NCBI RefSeq assembly: GCF_052324685.1
Contig: NW_027506910.1
Span: forward strand, 135,660-199,659
Reading direction: 5' to 3'
DNA from: Brachyhypopomus gauderio
Taxonomy: Eukaryota; Chordata; Actinopteri; Gymnotiformes; Hypopomidae
DNA length: 64,000 bases
Under the pieces are notes generated by a model, which did not search any database, had not been told where the DNA came from, and was given only the letters and a program-made list of their open reading frames with translations. Shown in pieces: positions 41,476 through 55,162 of this stretch. Both the position numbers and the translations under genes were made by a program. Position 1 is the stretch's first letter; every line of letters begins with the position of its first letter.

Positions 41476-43207
41476 TGGTTTCAGGCAAAGCACTAAAATT
41501 ATGTGCGGACCAATTAGCAGGTGTATTTCTGGACATTTTTAACATCTCCCTACAGCAGGCTGTAGTCCTCGTCTGCCTTAAATCATCTGTCATTGTACCA
41601 GTGCCTAAAAAGTCTGCAATAACTTGTCTCAATGACTACCCACCAGTTGCTCTGACCCCTGTGATTGCAAAATGCTTTGAGAGACTCATCCTGAAACATA
41701 TTGGGGACAGTATTCCACTCAGTTTGGACAAACACCAGTTTGCCTACAGGGGGAATCGTTCCACAGAGGATGCCGTCTCCATCGCACTCCACACAGGCCT
41801 GTCTCACCTGGAGCAACCTGACACATATGTCAGGATGTTATTCATCGACTATAGCTCTGCGTTCAACACAATAATCCCTCATAAGCTGGTGGCCAAACTC
41901 TGCAATCTAGGACTGTCCCCCTCACTGTGCTCATGGATCAAAGACTTTCTCACTAACAGACCACAAGTGGTGAGAATAGGGGACCACGCATCGTCCCAAA
42001 TCATTTTAAACACTGGTACACCGCAGGGCTGTGTGCTCAGTCCAGTCCTCTTCACACTTTTCACCCATGACTGCACCCCCATCCACGCCTCCAACACATT
42101 TGTGAAGTACGCTGACGACACCGTAGTGATAGGCTGCATCTCCAACAACGATGAAGCTCACTACAGAGAGGAGATTCAGCACCTGGCACGGTGGTGCTCA
42201 GACAACAACCTAGCTCTGAACACCACCAAAACTAAAGAAATCATCATGGACTACCGCACAGTTAAAAGAACATGCACACGCCCCTCTACTCCTAGACGGA
42301 GATGAAGTGGAATGTGTGCACAGCATTAAATACCTCGGACTCCACATCACAGCTGATCTCACCTGGTCTCTAAATACCTCACACCTCATAAAGAAGGCCC
42401 ATCAGAGACTCTTCTTTCTGAGGAAACTAAAGCAGTCTGGACTCACCCCACAACTGCTTGTGAACTTTTACACCAGCACAATCGAGAGCGTCCTCTGTCT
42501 CTGCATGACTGTATGGTACTCCAGCTGTACAGCACAAGAGAGGAAGGACCTGACCCGGGTACAGCGCCAGAACAGCACAGAGGATCATAGGGAGTACACT
42601 CACAGATCTGGACTCTGTGTATGCTGGCCGCCTTCATAAAAAAGCCAGCAACATGATCAAGGACCCCACCCACCCAGGACACCATCTCTTTATTCCTCTA
42701 CCTTCAGGACGAAGATACAGGACAATAATAACCCGGACAAACAGGCTGAGGAACAGTTTCTTTCCCAGAGCTGTAACATCCATCACTCCCACTGCAAACC
42801 CAAACCTTTAGGACCTATTGCACTACACTATTAATATAAGCACTATTGCACTATTTCTCATTTGCAACTTTGCACCCAAAACTTGTATCACTGCTATTAA
42901 TATTTTTTGTTTAGTTATAATACTTTTAACACTATACATAATGTAAATACACTATGTTATACCATGCCACATAATCAAAACAGTCATACCATCATGCCAT
43001 AATTGCCTCACCTACACCATGTTGCTGATACAAACCAGTATCAGTATCTGTCCCGACAGACTAGTTGAAATGTTTTTATGTATATATGTTGTCTCGCACT
43101 GTTTCTATTTTAATCTTGTTATGTGACCAAGAGGTACCCCTCAGAATCTCGTTGTATCATGTTCAATGACAATAAATTCTACTCTACTCTACTCTACTCT
43201 ACTCTAC
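41476..43207 (+). mobile_element. 5'-truncated LINE, Rex1/Babar-like
   Basis: Reverse transcriptase of the CR1/Rex1 group: [64 protein letters not shown] and the YADDTVV catalytic box, through about 42305. There the frame shifts and continues with IKYLGLHITADLTWS and RLFFLRKLKQSGL, then a 3' UTR ending CAATGACAATAAATT and an (ACTCT)n tail. TCTTT lies on both sides (41471-41475 and 43208-43212) and arm A keeps the unoccupied site. The endonuclease part is missing. I am less sure of the clade than of the class. Confidence 0.85.
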
Positions 43208-43584
43208 TCTTTGCAGTAAGCCTTGCTCAGGGAGCTCCATCTCCTTGTGTCCTGCAGGAATGGTGCTATTACTTCTTGGAGACTGGTGAGCTGATGACTG
43301 TAACCAAAGACAATGTACATAACTTGGAGTTGTCCCCACTGATAAAAAAGGGTTTGTTCCTGTTTATTCCTTTATTTTATTTCAGTAGCACAAATTTTGT
43401 TGGCGTTTTAATAGTTTGTGGAAAAATTAACTGAACTGCAGGTTGAGGAAGCAGAAGACCTTACGTCTTGCATTGAAGAAATCATTAGTTATGGCTACAC
43501 TGGTCAAATAAATGTTGAGAGCAAATCGAGCATTATTAGATATGTGTTATAATGCAAGGCTGTGTTTCACAAGTATCCTTAGGG

Positions 43585-43858
43585 CAGGGCTATTCAACTG
43601 GCGCCCTGCGGGCCAGAACCGGCCCTTTAATGAATTTGTACCGGCCCGCGGCCCATATCTCATCATAAATAATAATAAATATTTGATAAACCGCCGTAAA
43701 AATTTTACGACACTGTGTCGTAATTTACGTTCGGATTTACGTTCACCACACTCCTCCCCCCCATGACAGTATTGGTATAGGTCTGAAAATTGTCTGGCCC
43801 ACAGGTCAGAGCTCTCTGCCAAATCTGGCCCACAGAAAAATATAGTTGAATAGCCCTG
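43585..43858. mobile_element. hAT-type MITE in arm B
   Basis: It begins CAGGGCTATTCAACTGGCG and ends GTTGAATAGCCCTG. Flanks CCTTAGGG (43577-43584) and CACTAGGG (43859-43866) are an imperfect 8-base duplication. Arm A has a single TCTTAGGG here, the unoccupied site. The internal CCGGCCCGCGGCCC is typical of this fish hAT group. Confidence 0.8.
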
Positions 43859-45004
43859 CACTAGGGCGTCCATTTCCTAAATCAAAATAATTTGACTGAT
43901 TTTAGAACCACTGATGTAAGGCACACAGCTGTAACACTTACAGGAATTTCTGTCTATTCTGTAGTATACATTTTTACTTTTAATATTCTTCTTGTCATTT
44001 TCATATCCATGCTCAGGGCGATTCTGTTGCATGCAACCATGAAAAGACTTCCGGTAAGGATTGGGGGCTGTTAGATTTGCAGGAATGCATATGGTGATAA
44101 CTGGTTTGATCAATTGATTTCACTTGTATTATGTTTTATAAGATGCTGATCCTGAAGGCCAAAAGAAGCTGACTGTCCCTGACGTGCTGCAGCTGCGGCT
44201 TACAGGACAATCCCACAGGCACCTGCTTCTGTCAGAGCGACAAAGATTTAGAATAGCAATCCGTTTTGACCATTCTTGCCTAGACCGCATGCCACACCAT
44301 ACTGTGTGCTATCCAGTTGTGAGTGCATGTACAAACACCATTACCTTCCCTACAGCTCATCATAACAATTTTGATGAGTTTCAGAAAAATATGTTGATTT
44401 CAATAAGATATGGGGCAGGATTCTACAGGATCTAACTTCCCATTCTAGCTTTTAGCAACACAGTTACTATCAGGGATACAAGCCCTACTCTGTTCTATTG
44501 TATTCATGTCGTTAAAACAATAATAAGAGGGTAAAACAACTGTGTGACATTGTTGACGTAAACCAGTGTTTAAAACCTCTGTTGTATTGCCACAGTTCAG
44601 TAGAGTACAATAACCATTTGGTATCATTGTAAGCTAAACCCTGGTCCTGGATGACCACTGCATATTTAGTTTCCATAGCTCATCAATTAGTTCTTGAACT
44701 GAAATGGGTGTAAACAGGGTTAGAATATTAGGCAAAACTAAAAAATATATTTTGCCTCTGTATATAAAATAAATTGTTCAGATTAAATTGTAAAAAAAAA
44801 ACAAAGAATAACAAATGAAATTGTTCAAATATGAGCAGTACCAGCTGTCAGTCATTTTATGCTCAATTTTGTAAGACTAATACATTAAAATATTGAAGTA
44901 TTTTTGCAGACAACTGTCTCTTTGCTTATTCTTTTTATTAACTATTCACTTAAATACTGTTGTACTACTAAAACTTTTAGTTAAACAGTTTGTCACATTC
45001 ACAT

Positions 45005-45850
45005 TTACACTGTGTTTCCATGCAAAACATAATTCAAGACTGAGATGTAAATGTCTTGGCCATGGTTTTGTGATGGCCCACAGGGGTTAATCACTCCAGC
45101 AAGGTCTTCTAGGCCAGTTGAGAGGACAAGTGACCGATGGCAACATGATCCCTGCCGCCAGCGCCCCCTGTTGGCATTCAGTCTCAAGATCAAAGAGGCC
45201 CTATAAAGAAGAAGCATTCAGGTTTATTATAGTGACAGTTTTAACACAGCAGTCAGTTGCCAACACAAAAATTAAAACCATAATGATTATACTGAAGATA
45301 CCTCAGAACAGTCTGGTGAGGGGACAGGATTCTGGATGCAGCCCGTTTCCCACAGTTGGTTGGGGGTTTAGATTTTGCTCAGTGCGAAGTGGGTGGTTGT
45401 CCCATGTCGCAGAAAAACTTTGTAGGTCTTCTCGGAGCCGGGGCAAGAAGACATTCTTTGCAGCAAACAGGTGACTGCTGTCAGCAGGATCCAGCAATCC
45501 TTCTTCCTCCAGACTGTGGAGCACATTGTAGTAGGTGCTAGTGACAGCCACCCACAGGTCTCTCCACAGACGCTCTGTTCTGTTTAACACACATACATAT
45601 AGCAAGCTTTTATGCCCAGTGAGGTCAACATGCATGATCACAGCTCTGAGCAATACAACTGGTACAAACAAATGTGTATATATAAACAGTTTATACTTGG
45701 GTGCCTTTTACATTTATGTATAAGGTGGTGATACATTTGATTATGAACACTTTTGCCTGACATGAAGCTGCCACAGCCACGAACCATGAACATCCATCTA
45801 GCTATATCCACATTTTCACATCCCTGGTCTGCTCTGGCCCTAGTCACACA
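45005..45850 (-). pseudogene. Integrase-like (DDE core) gene remnant, arm B
   Basis: The mirror image of the arm A copy: [15 protein letters not shown] near 45830, then ERLWRDLWVAV through HPLRTEQNL (about 45575-45330) and the LILRLNANRGRW block (about 45200-45010). It is nearly identical to arm A in the parts I compared. It too looks incomplete. Confidence 0.65.
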
Positions 45851-46553
45851 AACATACAAAAAGTTACTACAGTTCTGTTCTTGGATATTTACATTCTTGC
45901 AGATCACATTTCCTGACAACATCTGAGCCGGCCAAACAACTTTGGGTCAATTTTGAGTAGACCTTGTTAGCAAGATCACAGGTTATGTGAAAGCTGGAGT
46001 TGAACTCTGCAGGAAAATAGACTTCCATCAGCACCGTTGGTAACTAGAATAAGGCCTGATATCAGATATTCTCTGGCTCTGAGATCATTTAAGATGTACT
46101 GTGATAGTGGAAAAGTATCTTAAATTATCTCAGGCCCAGAGAAGGTGGCAGTGTTTCAGCATCTTGTTAATATCTGGTCTATTTTTTGCATAGTGGAGTT
46201 TTAACTTGCATTTGCAAAGTGCATGGCTAAATGTGAAGAACACAGCTTTGTGATCAATAAAGTATCTAAACTTCAAAATCTAGAATACCTAATGTAACTT
46301 CAGATGAACACAAATTTTCACAAACATCAGATTTCACAAATATCAATTTCTTAAAACAAATCTGCTGCCAGTATTCACATACACCAACAATGTATCTTCA
46401 AAAGATTGTTTTTTAAATTAAATTTAAATATATACATTTTAATTAATCTATGTTGTGTCATTCTCTAAACACATTTACACAGGTTGGGCCACAGCATTGT
46501 ATTCAGCAGTGCAGGTGACAGGGTATCTAGTGGCTAGTAACTTAGAGGGTTAA

Positions 46554-47514
46554 CTGAATAGTCAAAAAACTTGTTTCTATGAGAAGATTTTCAGTTTTGA
46601 GGATGCAAATATCATTCAAATAAGCTACTTTTGCATTTTAATATTTTTATACAATCATCCATTTCATAAAATAAACATTTCAAACATAGTTTTGCTTTCT
46701 TCTACTTTGAGTGTGGGTAGCCCCTTTCATGATTTTTTCCCCTACTATAGTATCCTATAGTTGGTCCACTTTAAGTGGTCAAATGTAATATGCAATAAAG
46801 CTATCACAAACCTATTTGGAACACCATGATTCTCCACTGACTGGGGCAGTAGATGCCTTGTTTTTTGTGGCTGCTCCTAGGTACATGATCTATATGAACA
46901 GAACACAGCATAGTTAAATTAAATATTAAAAATGAGGTTATATCAATGTGCTTGTTAGTACACAGTCAAGTCAGAATATTATGACAACACCTTGTATCTA
47001 TACCCTTTGTGGATCAGTTCCACAGATCATATAGGAGCCCTTTGTAGCTCTGCCATATCACACTGTAGTATATTTGTTCTGGGGTGGGACGCGATTAAAA
47101 AAATGATCAAATTAATTAGAAGCTTTGTAATTAATTATTCGAAATTAATCGCATTTTAATCACATTTCAGTATTTAAAATGAGAAATATTAATTTGAAAG
47201 TTTGAATGATGAATGAATCAATGAACATAAGCATAAACTTCAACATCTTGTTTATTTTTCCACCAGTCTACTACACAGACCAATAGATGAGTGCAGAAAA
47301 CAGAGTAAACAGTTTTCAGAACACTGGAAATTCTGACCAAATATTTTTAATTTTGGGAGTTTTGCTCCAGGATATTGGAAGAATAAGAATAACTGAAGTA
47401 AATCAGAAGACGTTTTTTAATACCATTTAAGATGGTAGCCTTTTTCTTTAATTTCCCAGGCCTCTGCCACAGCCATAAAGTCCTCTGCACAGGCATCTCC
47501 ATAGTGCCTAGAAG
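46554..47514. other. Spacer right of the inverted repeat
   Basis: AT-rich, no gene seen. About 47085-47170 (GACGCGATTAAAAAAATGAT, GAAATTAATCGCATTTTAAT) resembles a common fish hAT-type repeat. Confidence 0.4.
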
Positions 47515-48562
<1,048 letters not shown>

Positions 48563-51500
48563 ATCTGTAATCATGGAATATGACCAGATAATGAACATAT
48601 TTATCCAACATCTCTTTTATAATGAACATATTTATCCCTTTTCTCTTTCGTAATTGATCACTTTTAGGCAAGGGTTATTTAGCAGTTCATCATGGCAGAG
48701 ATTCTGAGTGCTGTGTGAAGAATGTAAGAGACGTTTTGCAGCTTTACTATAACTGCTTTTACAAAGACATCCCACGTCTGGGAATGTACGCTTACACCCA
48801 GTCTCATCCACTGGCATTTACCCAAAAAAACAATAACTTTAATTCCATATTTTTTATATTAGTAAGGGGGGGAGACAAAAGACATTGAATGAGAACAGTC
48901 CAGGTTAAAATCCAGACAGCAATTCGTCAAAGAGGCGGTGGTAGAAGGAACGGTGCTGGAGACGAGGTGAGCAATAAACAGTCCAGATCAAAATGTGCAT
49001 GTGCTGCACCTGTGTCCTGCATCACGCCCTTGTTTGTCTGTGTATGTTTGCTTAACTGTGTTATTTATCAGTGTTGTTTTGCAAAGCAGGTTACTGAGGA
49101 AAGGTACTGAGAAACAAGGTCGTTTATTTGAAATCAAAAGTAAAGACGCTCACAGGGACAAAGACCGACAAAGACAACATACACAAGAGTTAACACACAC
49201 ACACTAGGGCGTGATAGATGACACAGGTGTAGCATGTGTCAGACAGATAGAGATTGAAGATCTGAAGGTGTGAGGGGGGACAGCAACGTGGAGAAGATGT
49301 GAGAGGTGTGGAGGAGAAAGAATGTGGATGACCTTGAATGTGAGCAAATGGATTTTGTAATTGATGAGGAACTTGACCGGGTGCCATTGGAGCTGTTGCA
49401 GGACAGGAGTGATGATACAGGACAGGAGTGATGTGATACAGGACAGGAGTGATGTGGTGCAGGACAGGAGTGATGATACAGGACAGGAGTGATGTGGTGC
49501 AGGACAGGAGTGATGTGGTGCAGGACAGGAGTGATGTGGTGCAGGACAGGAGTGATGTGATAGGACAGGAGTGATGTGGTGCAGGACAGGAGTGATGTGG
49601 TGCAGGACAGGAGTGATGTGATACAGGACAGGAGTGATGATACAGGACAGGAGTGATGTGGTGTGTTGAGGGGGTTCTGGTGATGATACAGGACAGGAGT
49701 GATGTGGTGCAGGACAGGAGTGATGATACAGGACAGGAGTGATGTGGTGCAGGACAGGAGTGATGATACAGGACAGGAGTGATGATACAGGACAGGAGTG
49801 ATGTGGTGCAGGACAGGAGTGATGTGGTGCAGGACAGGAGTGATGTGGTGTGTTGAGGGGGTTCTGGTGATGATACAGGCAGCAGAGTTCTGGACCAATT
49901 GAGGCTTATGGGGAGACTTGTGAATACGATCAAAAAGGAGGAGTTGCATTAATCAAGGCGGGAGGTAACGAGAGTGTGAAGGAGGACAGCAGTGGAATGG
50001 GGAGTAAGGGAGGCATGAAGATGGTTGACATTACGCAGGTGGACCGGGTGAAGTTATTGATATTTGATTTAAATGAAAGTAGATTTTGTACCAATGAGAA
50101 GAACCTCAGTTTAATCACAAGTACATTTGAAGAAAACCAGGATTTTTCTGCCAACCAGTGAGTGAGGGAAGAGGTGGAAGGTTGGAGGAGGGTGTACAGT
50201 AGAGCTGGGTGTCATCTGCATACCAGTGAAAGTGCACTCAGGTCAAGAAGCATGAGGATGGAGAGTAAACCATCAGTTGCCATAAGGAGGTCATTGGTGG
50301 TTTTTGGTGAGAGCAGTTTCAGTGCTGTGGAGGGGGCAGAAACCAGACTGGACCCGTTCATAGAGGTTGTTACGGGATAAATAAGTGTGAAGTTGAGTTG
50401 CTGTAGAGGTTGTATTAAGTTCCGATGTCTTTAGCTGTGTATGTGGCACCTATGTCATTTAAAAACAAAGGCAGCTCTTTTCAGGCGGTGCACACCATGC
50501 CTGCTTTGGCATTACACTGGGGGATCAGGAACTGTCAGCTCTCCACACAAATTCTGTCCCCCCTGGTCTCTCATTTAGGGCTTAGCTACAAGGCTAATAA
50601 ATACACACTATTCATTGATCATTAAAATCAAGTTTGAAGGGTGTTCTACTTCACAATGGTAATGAATACGCATCTGTGCCAGTGGTTTTACTTTTCTTGG
50701 AAACAACAAGCACAGGGATTACAGGCTTTATGTTGAGACAGTGAACCCGAGAACAGGGATTATGGACTTTATGTTGGGACAATGCTGAAGAACTCCCACA
50801 CACTGGGGAGTAAAACCTCTCACACCTAAATGTCGCTCGGATTTCTCCAGACTGCAAGTAGATTCCGTTTGAGACTTTTGCACGTCATGGTGCCAATCCT
50901 GATATTATATATGTTGGTTTTATCAGAATGCAAAAAGAGAAAAAGACAAATTTGAGACAGCATCTTATCCACCTTACAACAAAACAATCGGGATGAAAGG
51001 GTGAAGGTCACGACTAGCAGAACGCATGTGATTATATTCCAACATTGTTTATTTATCTGCCATTTATGGCTGTAAGACCAGCATTATCTCATATCAAAGC
51101 AATAATAAACTTTTCACCATTCTAAAAAAATGTGGCCAAATATATTTGTTTCATGTACAAACTAGACCTAGACAAATCTAATATGCCTTTTTCTCCAGCA
51201 GGCTGAACTACTGCACATTGGCCGATATATAATGCCGATATCATTATGTTTTTTTGCATCTTATAAAACGCAACCATATAATAACAACAAATGAGACATA
51301 GATTGAACTTAAATGAAAATGTAACACTAACGTTGTCTCACATTGTTTTTCTAATTCGTTTATTTCTTCAGCCATCAGGTTGCTGAACATCGATGGTGAA
51401 TTATCATAAGGAGTTCTGTGACACCTGCACTTTATGGAGTTTGTGAAATGTTGCACTTACTGGGTCTCAGATATAATGACTATAGAATGTTTTATGTGTG

Positions 51501-53364
51501 GTTTGTTTGTCTGGTACAGGAAGACCGCTAAACAGAATTGACCCCTTGGGTATAAATAAAGTTGTCTGAGTCTGTGTCTGCAGTGCACCGTATCTGCACC
51601 ATGTAGTGCACTATGTAGGACGCATTGTAATTGAGATGAAGCTATTTCAGTGCTAACAGCACCCCCTTGCGGTGAAGTCGGTTACAAGTCAGGTCTCATG
51701 TAAAAATTAAACTATTGCATTTTATTTTGTTAATTTTAAATAACAAAGTATATAATATCTACATTCAGAAAGATGTTGTGATCCCTACACCACTGTCTTC
51801 ATTGTAATTAGTAATGAGGGCTGGATTAAATCTAGTCCTACGGGACTAATTTGCAGAGCCAATTAGTAAGCAACAACTGTGCTGAGTCCTGAGTGAGCAA
51901 ATACGTATTTAAAATAACCTGTAGATAGATACCTGTAGAGGCATCCTGCAATCAGAAGCAAAGAAATGACTGTATTCTCTGTAGTTGCAGAAAAACGTTT
52001 TTTAAGAATATTGCGATAACTGGTAGGATTGCGTTAAAAGTTCTAATGATCTCATGCTTGTTTGCTTGTTCTTCATCTTCTGTGAATTATGCTTCATTCC
52101 TCTCCCTCTTTCTAGTCTTTAATTTCATTACCACGCAGTTTGTGACCGGAAACATGAATGTATGATAGCTGTCTGTGGGGGATAGCCGTCTCATCCCTTT
52201 CTTATCCTTCTTTAATACACTATAATAATCAGAAAACAGCTTTGCTTCTGGTGATCATGGCATTTGTTTTATGTGGACTTGACATTTGTTTTTCTTTTTT
52301 GAATAAATATTTAAAAGGTAATCCAGAAGTAATGGAAATAAATCAGATTACGTTACTTTAATATAGCATTCATTTTGAATAGGTTACAGAGACACTTTTT
52401 AACAGAATAACACTAAAATTCAGTTTCGGATAAAGTGGGACGTGGTCCTGCAGGAAAGAACCTGGCAAAGAAACGTATGGTGAATCACGTATGGCGACGT
52501 ATGGTGAATCAAAGTCACGTCTCCAAAAGCTGAGACGCTTGTTCAAATACATTGCGTCACGTGTACGCTTGGCCCAGTTCCAGAACACATTAAGAATGAC
52601 GCGATAAAACTTGAAATTCCAGGATGCGACATCCTCCTTTCACGAGGGAGGATGATTTTATGTTAAAGAACTGTTCTCTATACAATTGTATATAAGCAGT
52701 ATATATAGTATACACTATATATATATTTCACCCAGTTTAAATTTAAACAGGGGCACAAAGCAACATAAAGAAAGTGCATTATAATAAACAGTGCACGTGC
52801 ATCCCAACGCATCAGCGGTAACAACAAAATCCTTGTCCCAGTTCCACAGAAAATGAAAGGTCTCAAGGAAATTCATGATTCAGGAATTTCCCGTTTTTCC
52901 ATCAGTACCATGATGAACAATCTATGAAGCAGCAAAACACTTGGACGGTTTACTAACAGGCTGTTGCTCGACACTTTTTTTTCTATTTCCTTCTTCTACC
53001 ACTATGTAAAAATCATCATATGTGTGTTTGTCGAAGAAAACGAAAGTAACACACTTGCAGTCTCCCTATCACCTCACCAAAGGAGTCAGCCACACCTTGA
53101 CTGCCCCGCACCAGTTGACCTCTCCGGAGGACGAGTCTAAATGTCCGAGCAGCCACACATAGTCTGTGTTGCACCAATGTGAGGCTCGCTTCGATCCATC
53201 AAGGACACACTGAAAAGCCCTGCAGCCTACGTGGAGGAGATGAGGGGCGGAACGCTTAAGACCACTTTAATGGCAGGCGGCGAGTAGCGGAAGGCACGAG
53301 CGCCCTTCACGCGCCCGAGTCACGTTCTTTAAACTCGGCGCCGCTCGCGCCGCGTTCAAGAGAA
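48563..53364. other. Gene-poor region with minisatellite and retroposon fragments
   Basis: No host gene is supportable. About 48890-50400 looks like one unclassified interspersed repeat (GAGCTGGGTGTCATCTGCAT is a common fish repeat phrase) containing the 21-bp minisatellite. About 51360-51575 is a LINE-type 3' end (GCCATCAGGTTGCTGAAC, then TATAAATAAAGTTGTCTGAG). From about 53090 the sequence turns GC-rich and is the likely mtmr9 promoter. Confidence 0.45.
49384..49880. repeat. Minisatellite of a 15-24 bp GGACAGGAGTGATG unit
   Basis: The core GGACAGGAGTGATG occurs more than 20 times, with linkers GATACA, TGATACA or TGGTGCA. A longer segment (TGTTGAGGGGGTTCTGGTGA) occurs twice, at about 49662 and 49850, so there is a higher-order period of roughly 190 bases. 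Open frames here (HHSCPVSSLLSC) are repeat artefacts. Confidence 0.93.
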
Positions 53365-54526
53365 ATGGAGTTCTCCGACCATATCAAGACGGCCAACGTT
53401 GAAGACGTTGTCCTGAAGCTACCTCTCCACCCGACGGTCAAAGGGACGCTGTGCGTTACTGCCCACCATCTCTTGTTCTCCGAGCGAAAGGAGGAGGGTT
53501 CTTCACAACTTCTGCTGCTTCTCAGGAACATAGACGCCATCGAAAAGAGGTGAGTGGGGGGCACCTGTTAACGAAAGTTGGAAACAAATACTGTTTTATG
53601 TTTGTCTTCATTTATTAATTAAAAAATTCAGCAATAGGTTCTGTTTGCGCGCCTCTCGTGTCTGCGTCTTTAATTTGCTGTAACTGGCTTTTCACTTTTC
53701 AAGTTTCTCGTGAAGCTTAAAGACCTAAAATATTCTAACACGTTGCATTAAACAGTGAATACAAATATTAATAAAATAGCAGCGAGGTAGTATTTGTCTT
53801 GGCTTGCTTTTTCAAAGAATGATTAACTACAACCAGGTAACACTCTGTATGTGAACTGACTGCTGTGGGCCTGCTTTAACTGTGAGGGTGGCACAGTGCC
53901 ACCGGACCAGTGAACTCCATCCCAAATAAGTGTTGTGTATCAGATCTTTAACCCTGTGCACTAATGCCACTTTCACCCCTCTCTGTCCATGTTAGTGTTG
54001 AGAATCTACTAGGATACCCCCAGTGCCCCAGCGCGGCCCCCTACCAAAGGTTTGACCCAAAACTAAACCGCATCTGTGTCCCTGAGAGTTCGTGCCTCGT
54101 ACTAAACCACGTCTGTGTCCCTGAGAGTTCGTGCTGCAGCGTTTCACACAGGCCTTGACCTTTCGTGCTGGCCTGGGTCAGTATTAAAGAGGAGCGTCTG
54201 GCCCGTGCAGTGCTGCACTGCTTGCTTGTGTTGTTGGACCGATGTGTGTTTCTGTCCACAGCTGTCGTGTGTTTACAGACTGAGACACATGCGGAGCGTT
54301 CTGTTTCCATGGCTCCCAGAACCTGCTATGAAGGCATGTGTCTCCCCATGTCTGGATACGGTGGTTACAGATACCTGTCTCCTGCTCTGTGCTTAGAATT
54401 GCCAAACAAGGTCTTCCTGCTTCTCCATATATGTGTGCAGGCTGAGTCAAGGCTGTGCTGAACTGGCCACAACACGCTGCGTTTTCGTTGTGAGGAAACA
54501 AAAGTTGTGATGGTGCAGATATGATG

Positions 54527-54600
<74 letters not shown>

Positions 54601-54668
54601 TGCGTGTGTGCGCGCGCTTCACTGGCCTTTTCTGCTTCCTCATAAGTTTCTCAACTTCATCTGAAATA

Positions 54669-54735
<67 letters not shown>

Positions 54736-55082
54736 TGTACTTAATATGCTAGAATGTCAGAGCCATCTGGGTCATCTGGTACAATCGTTATCAAGTGCAA
54801 AGATCTGCGCATTCTCCAGCTCGATATTCCCGGCATGGAACAGTGCCTCAACATCGCCAGCTCCATAGAGGTCAGACTGGAATCAGGCAGAATTCACTTT
54901 GCTGTTCACGTCACAGCTAATAGCTCCTGAAGTTTGTAATGAGCATGTAACTTTGCCCTGTTTGACAAAGTGTCCTTCATTAATTTCCTATAATATTGTA
55001 ATTTTAAAGTCTACTTTTAGTTAAATCAATGCAGATCGACCACAACTGCCACAGTGTACTAAAGTGATCTGTTAAGCCTGGG

Positions 55083-55162
<80 letters not shown>

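Larger units (their letters stand above)
41455..44435 (+). pseudogene. HECT-like E3 ubiquitin ligase gene remnant, arm B, split by a LINE
   Basis: It continues from the spacer exons. The block at about 41462-41475 resumes at 43213-43350 after a LINE insertion (FAVSLAQGAPSPCVLQEWCY). Then follow about 43443-43530 (CIEEIISYGYTGQINVESKS) and 44143-44435 (the C-lobe end, SERQRFRIAIRFDHSC, VVSACTNTITFPTAHHNNF). It pairs tail to tail with the integrase-like remnant on the other strand. The LINE inside an exon and other damage show that it is dead. Confidence 0.65.
35356..46553. repeat. Giant inverted repeat bounded by TTAA (candidate TTAA-type transposon)
   Basis: Arm A is 35360 to about 39602 and arm B about 41354 to 46549, reverse complements of each other and very similar by eye. 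For example, the 60-codon stretches at 37618-37800 and 44445-44627 translate identically. Similarity stops outward exactly at TTAA on both sides (35356-35359 and 46550-46553), next to CCCTCTAAG and its inverse. The arms differ by inserted elements (solo LTR in A; LINE and hAT-type element in B) and by some lost sequence. A spacer of about 1.75 kb separates them. TTAA target duplications with CCC ends are typical of piggyBac-type elements; Kolobok elements also use TTAA. I see no piggyBac transposase. Confidence 0.8.

Noticed and set aside
35356-46553. Reading the inverted repeat as an ordinary assembly duplication
   Set aside because: Each arm has private insertions with target duplications and small differences, which a simple assembly duplicate would not show; a collapsed or misjoined haplotype is still not fully excluded.
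49190-49949. Long minus-strand frames with HHSCPVSSLLSC repeats
   Set aside because: Translation of the GGACAGGAGTGATG minisatellite; frames open by repeat composition only.
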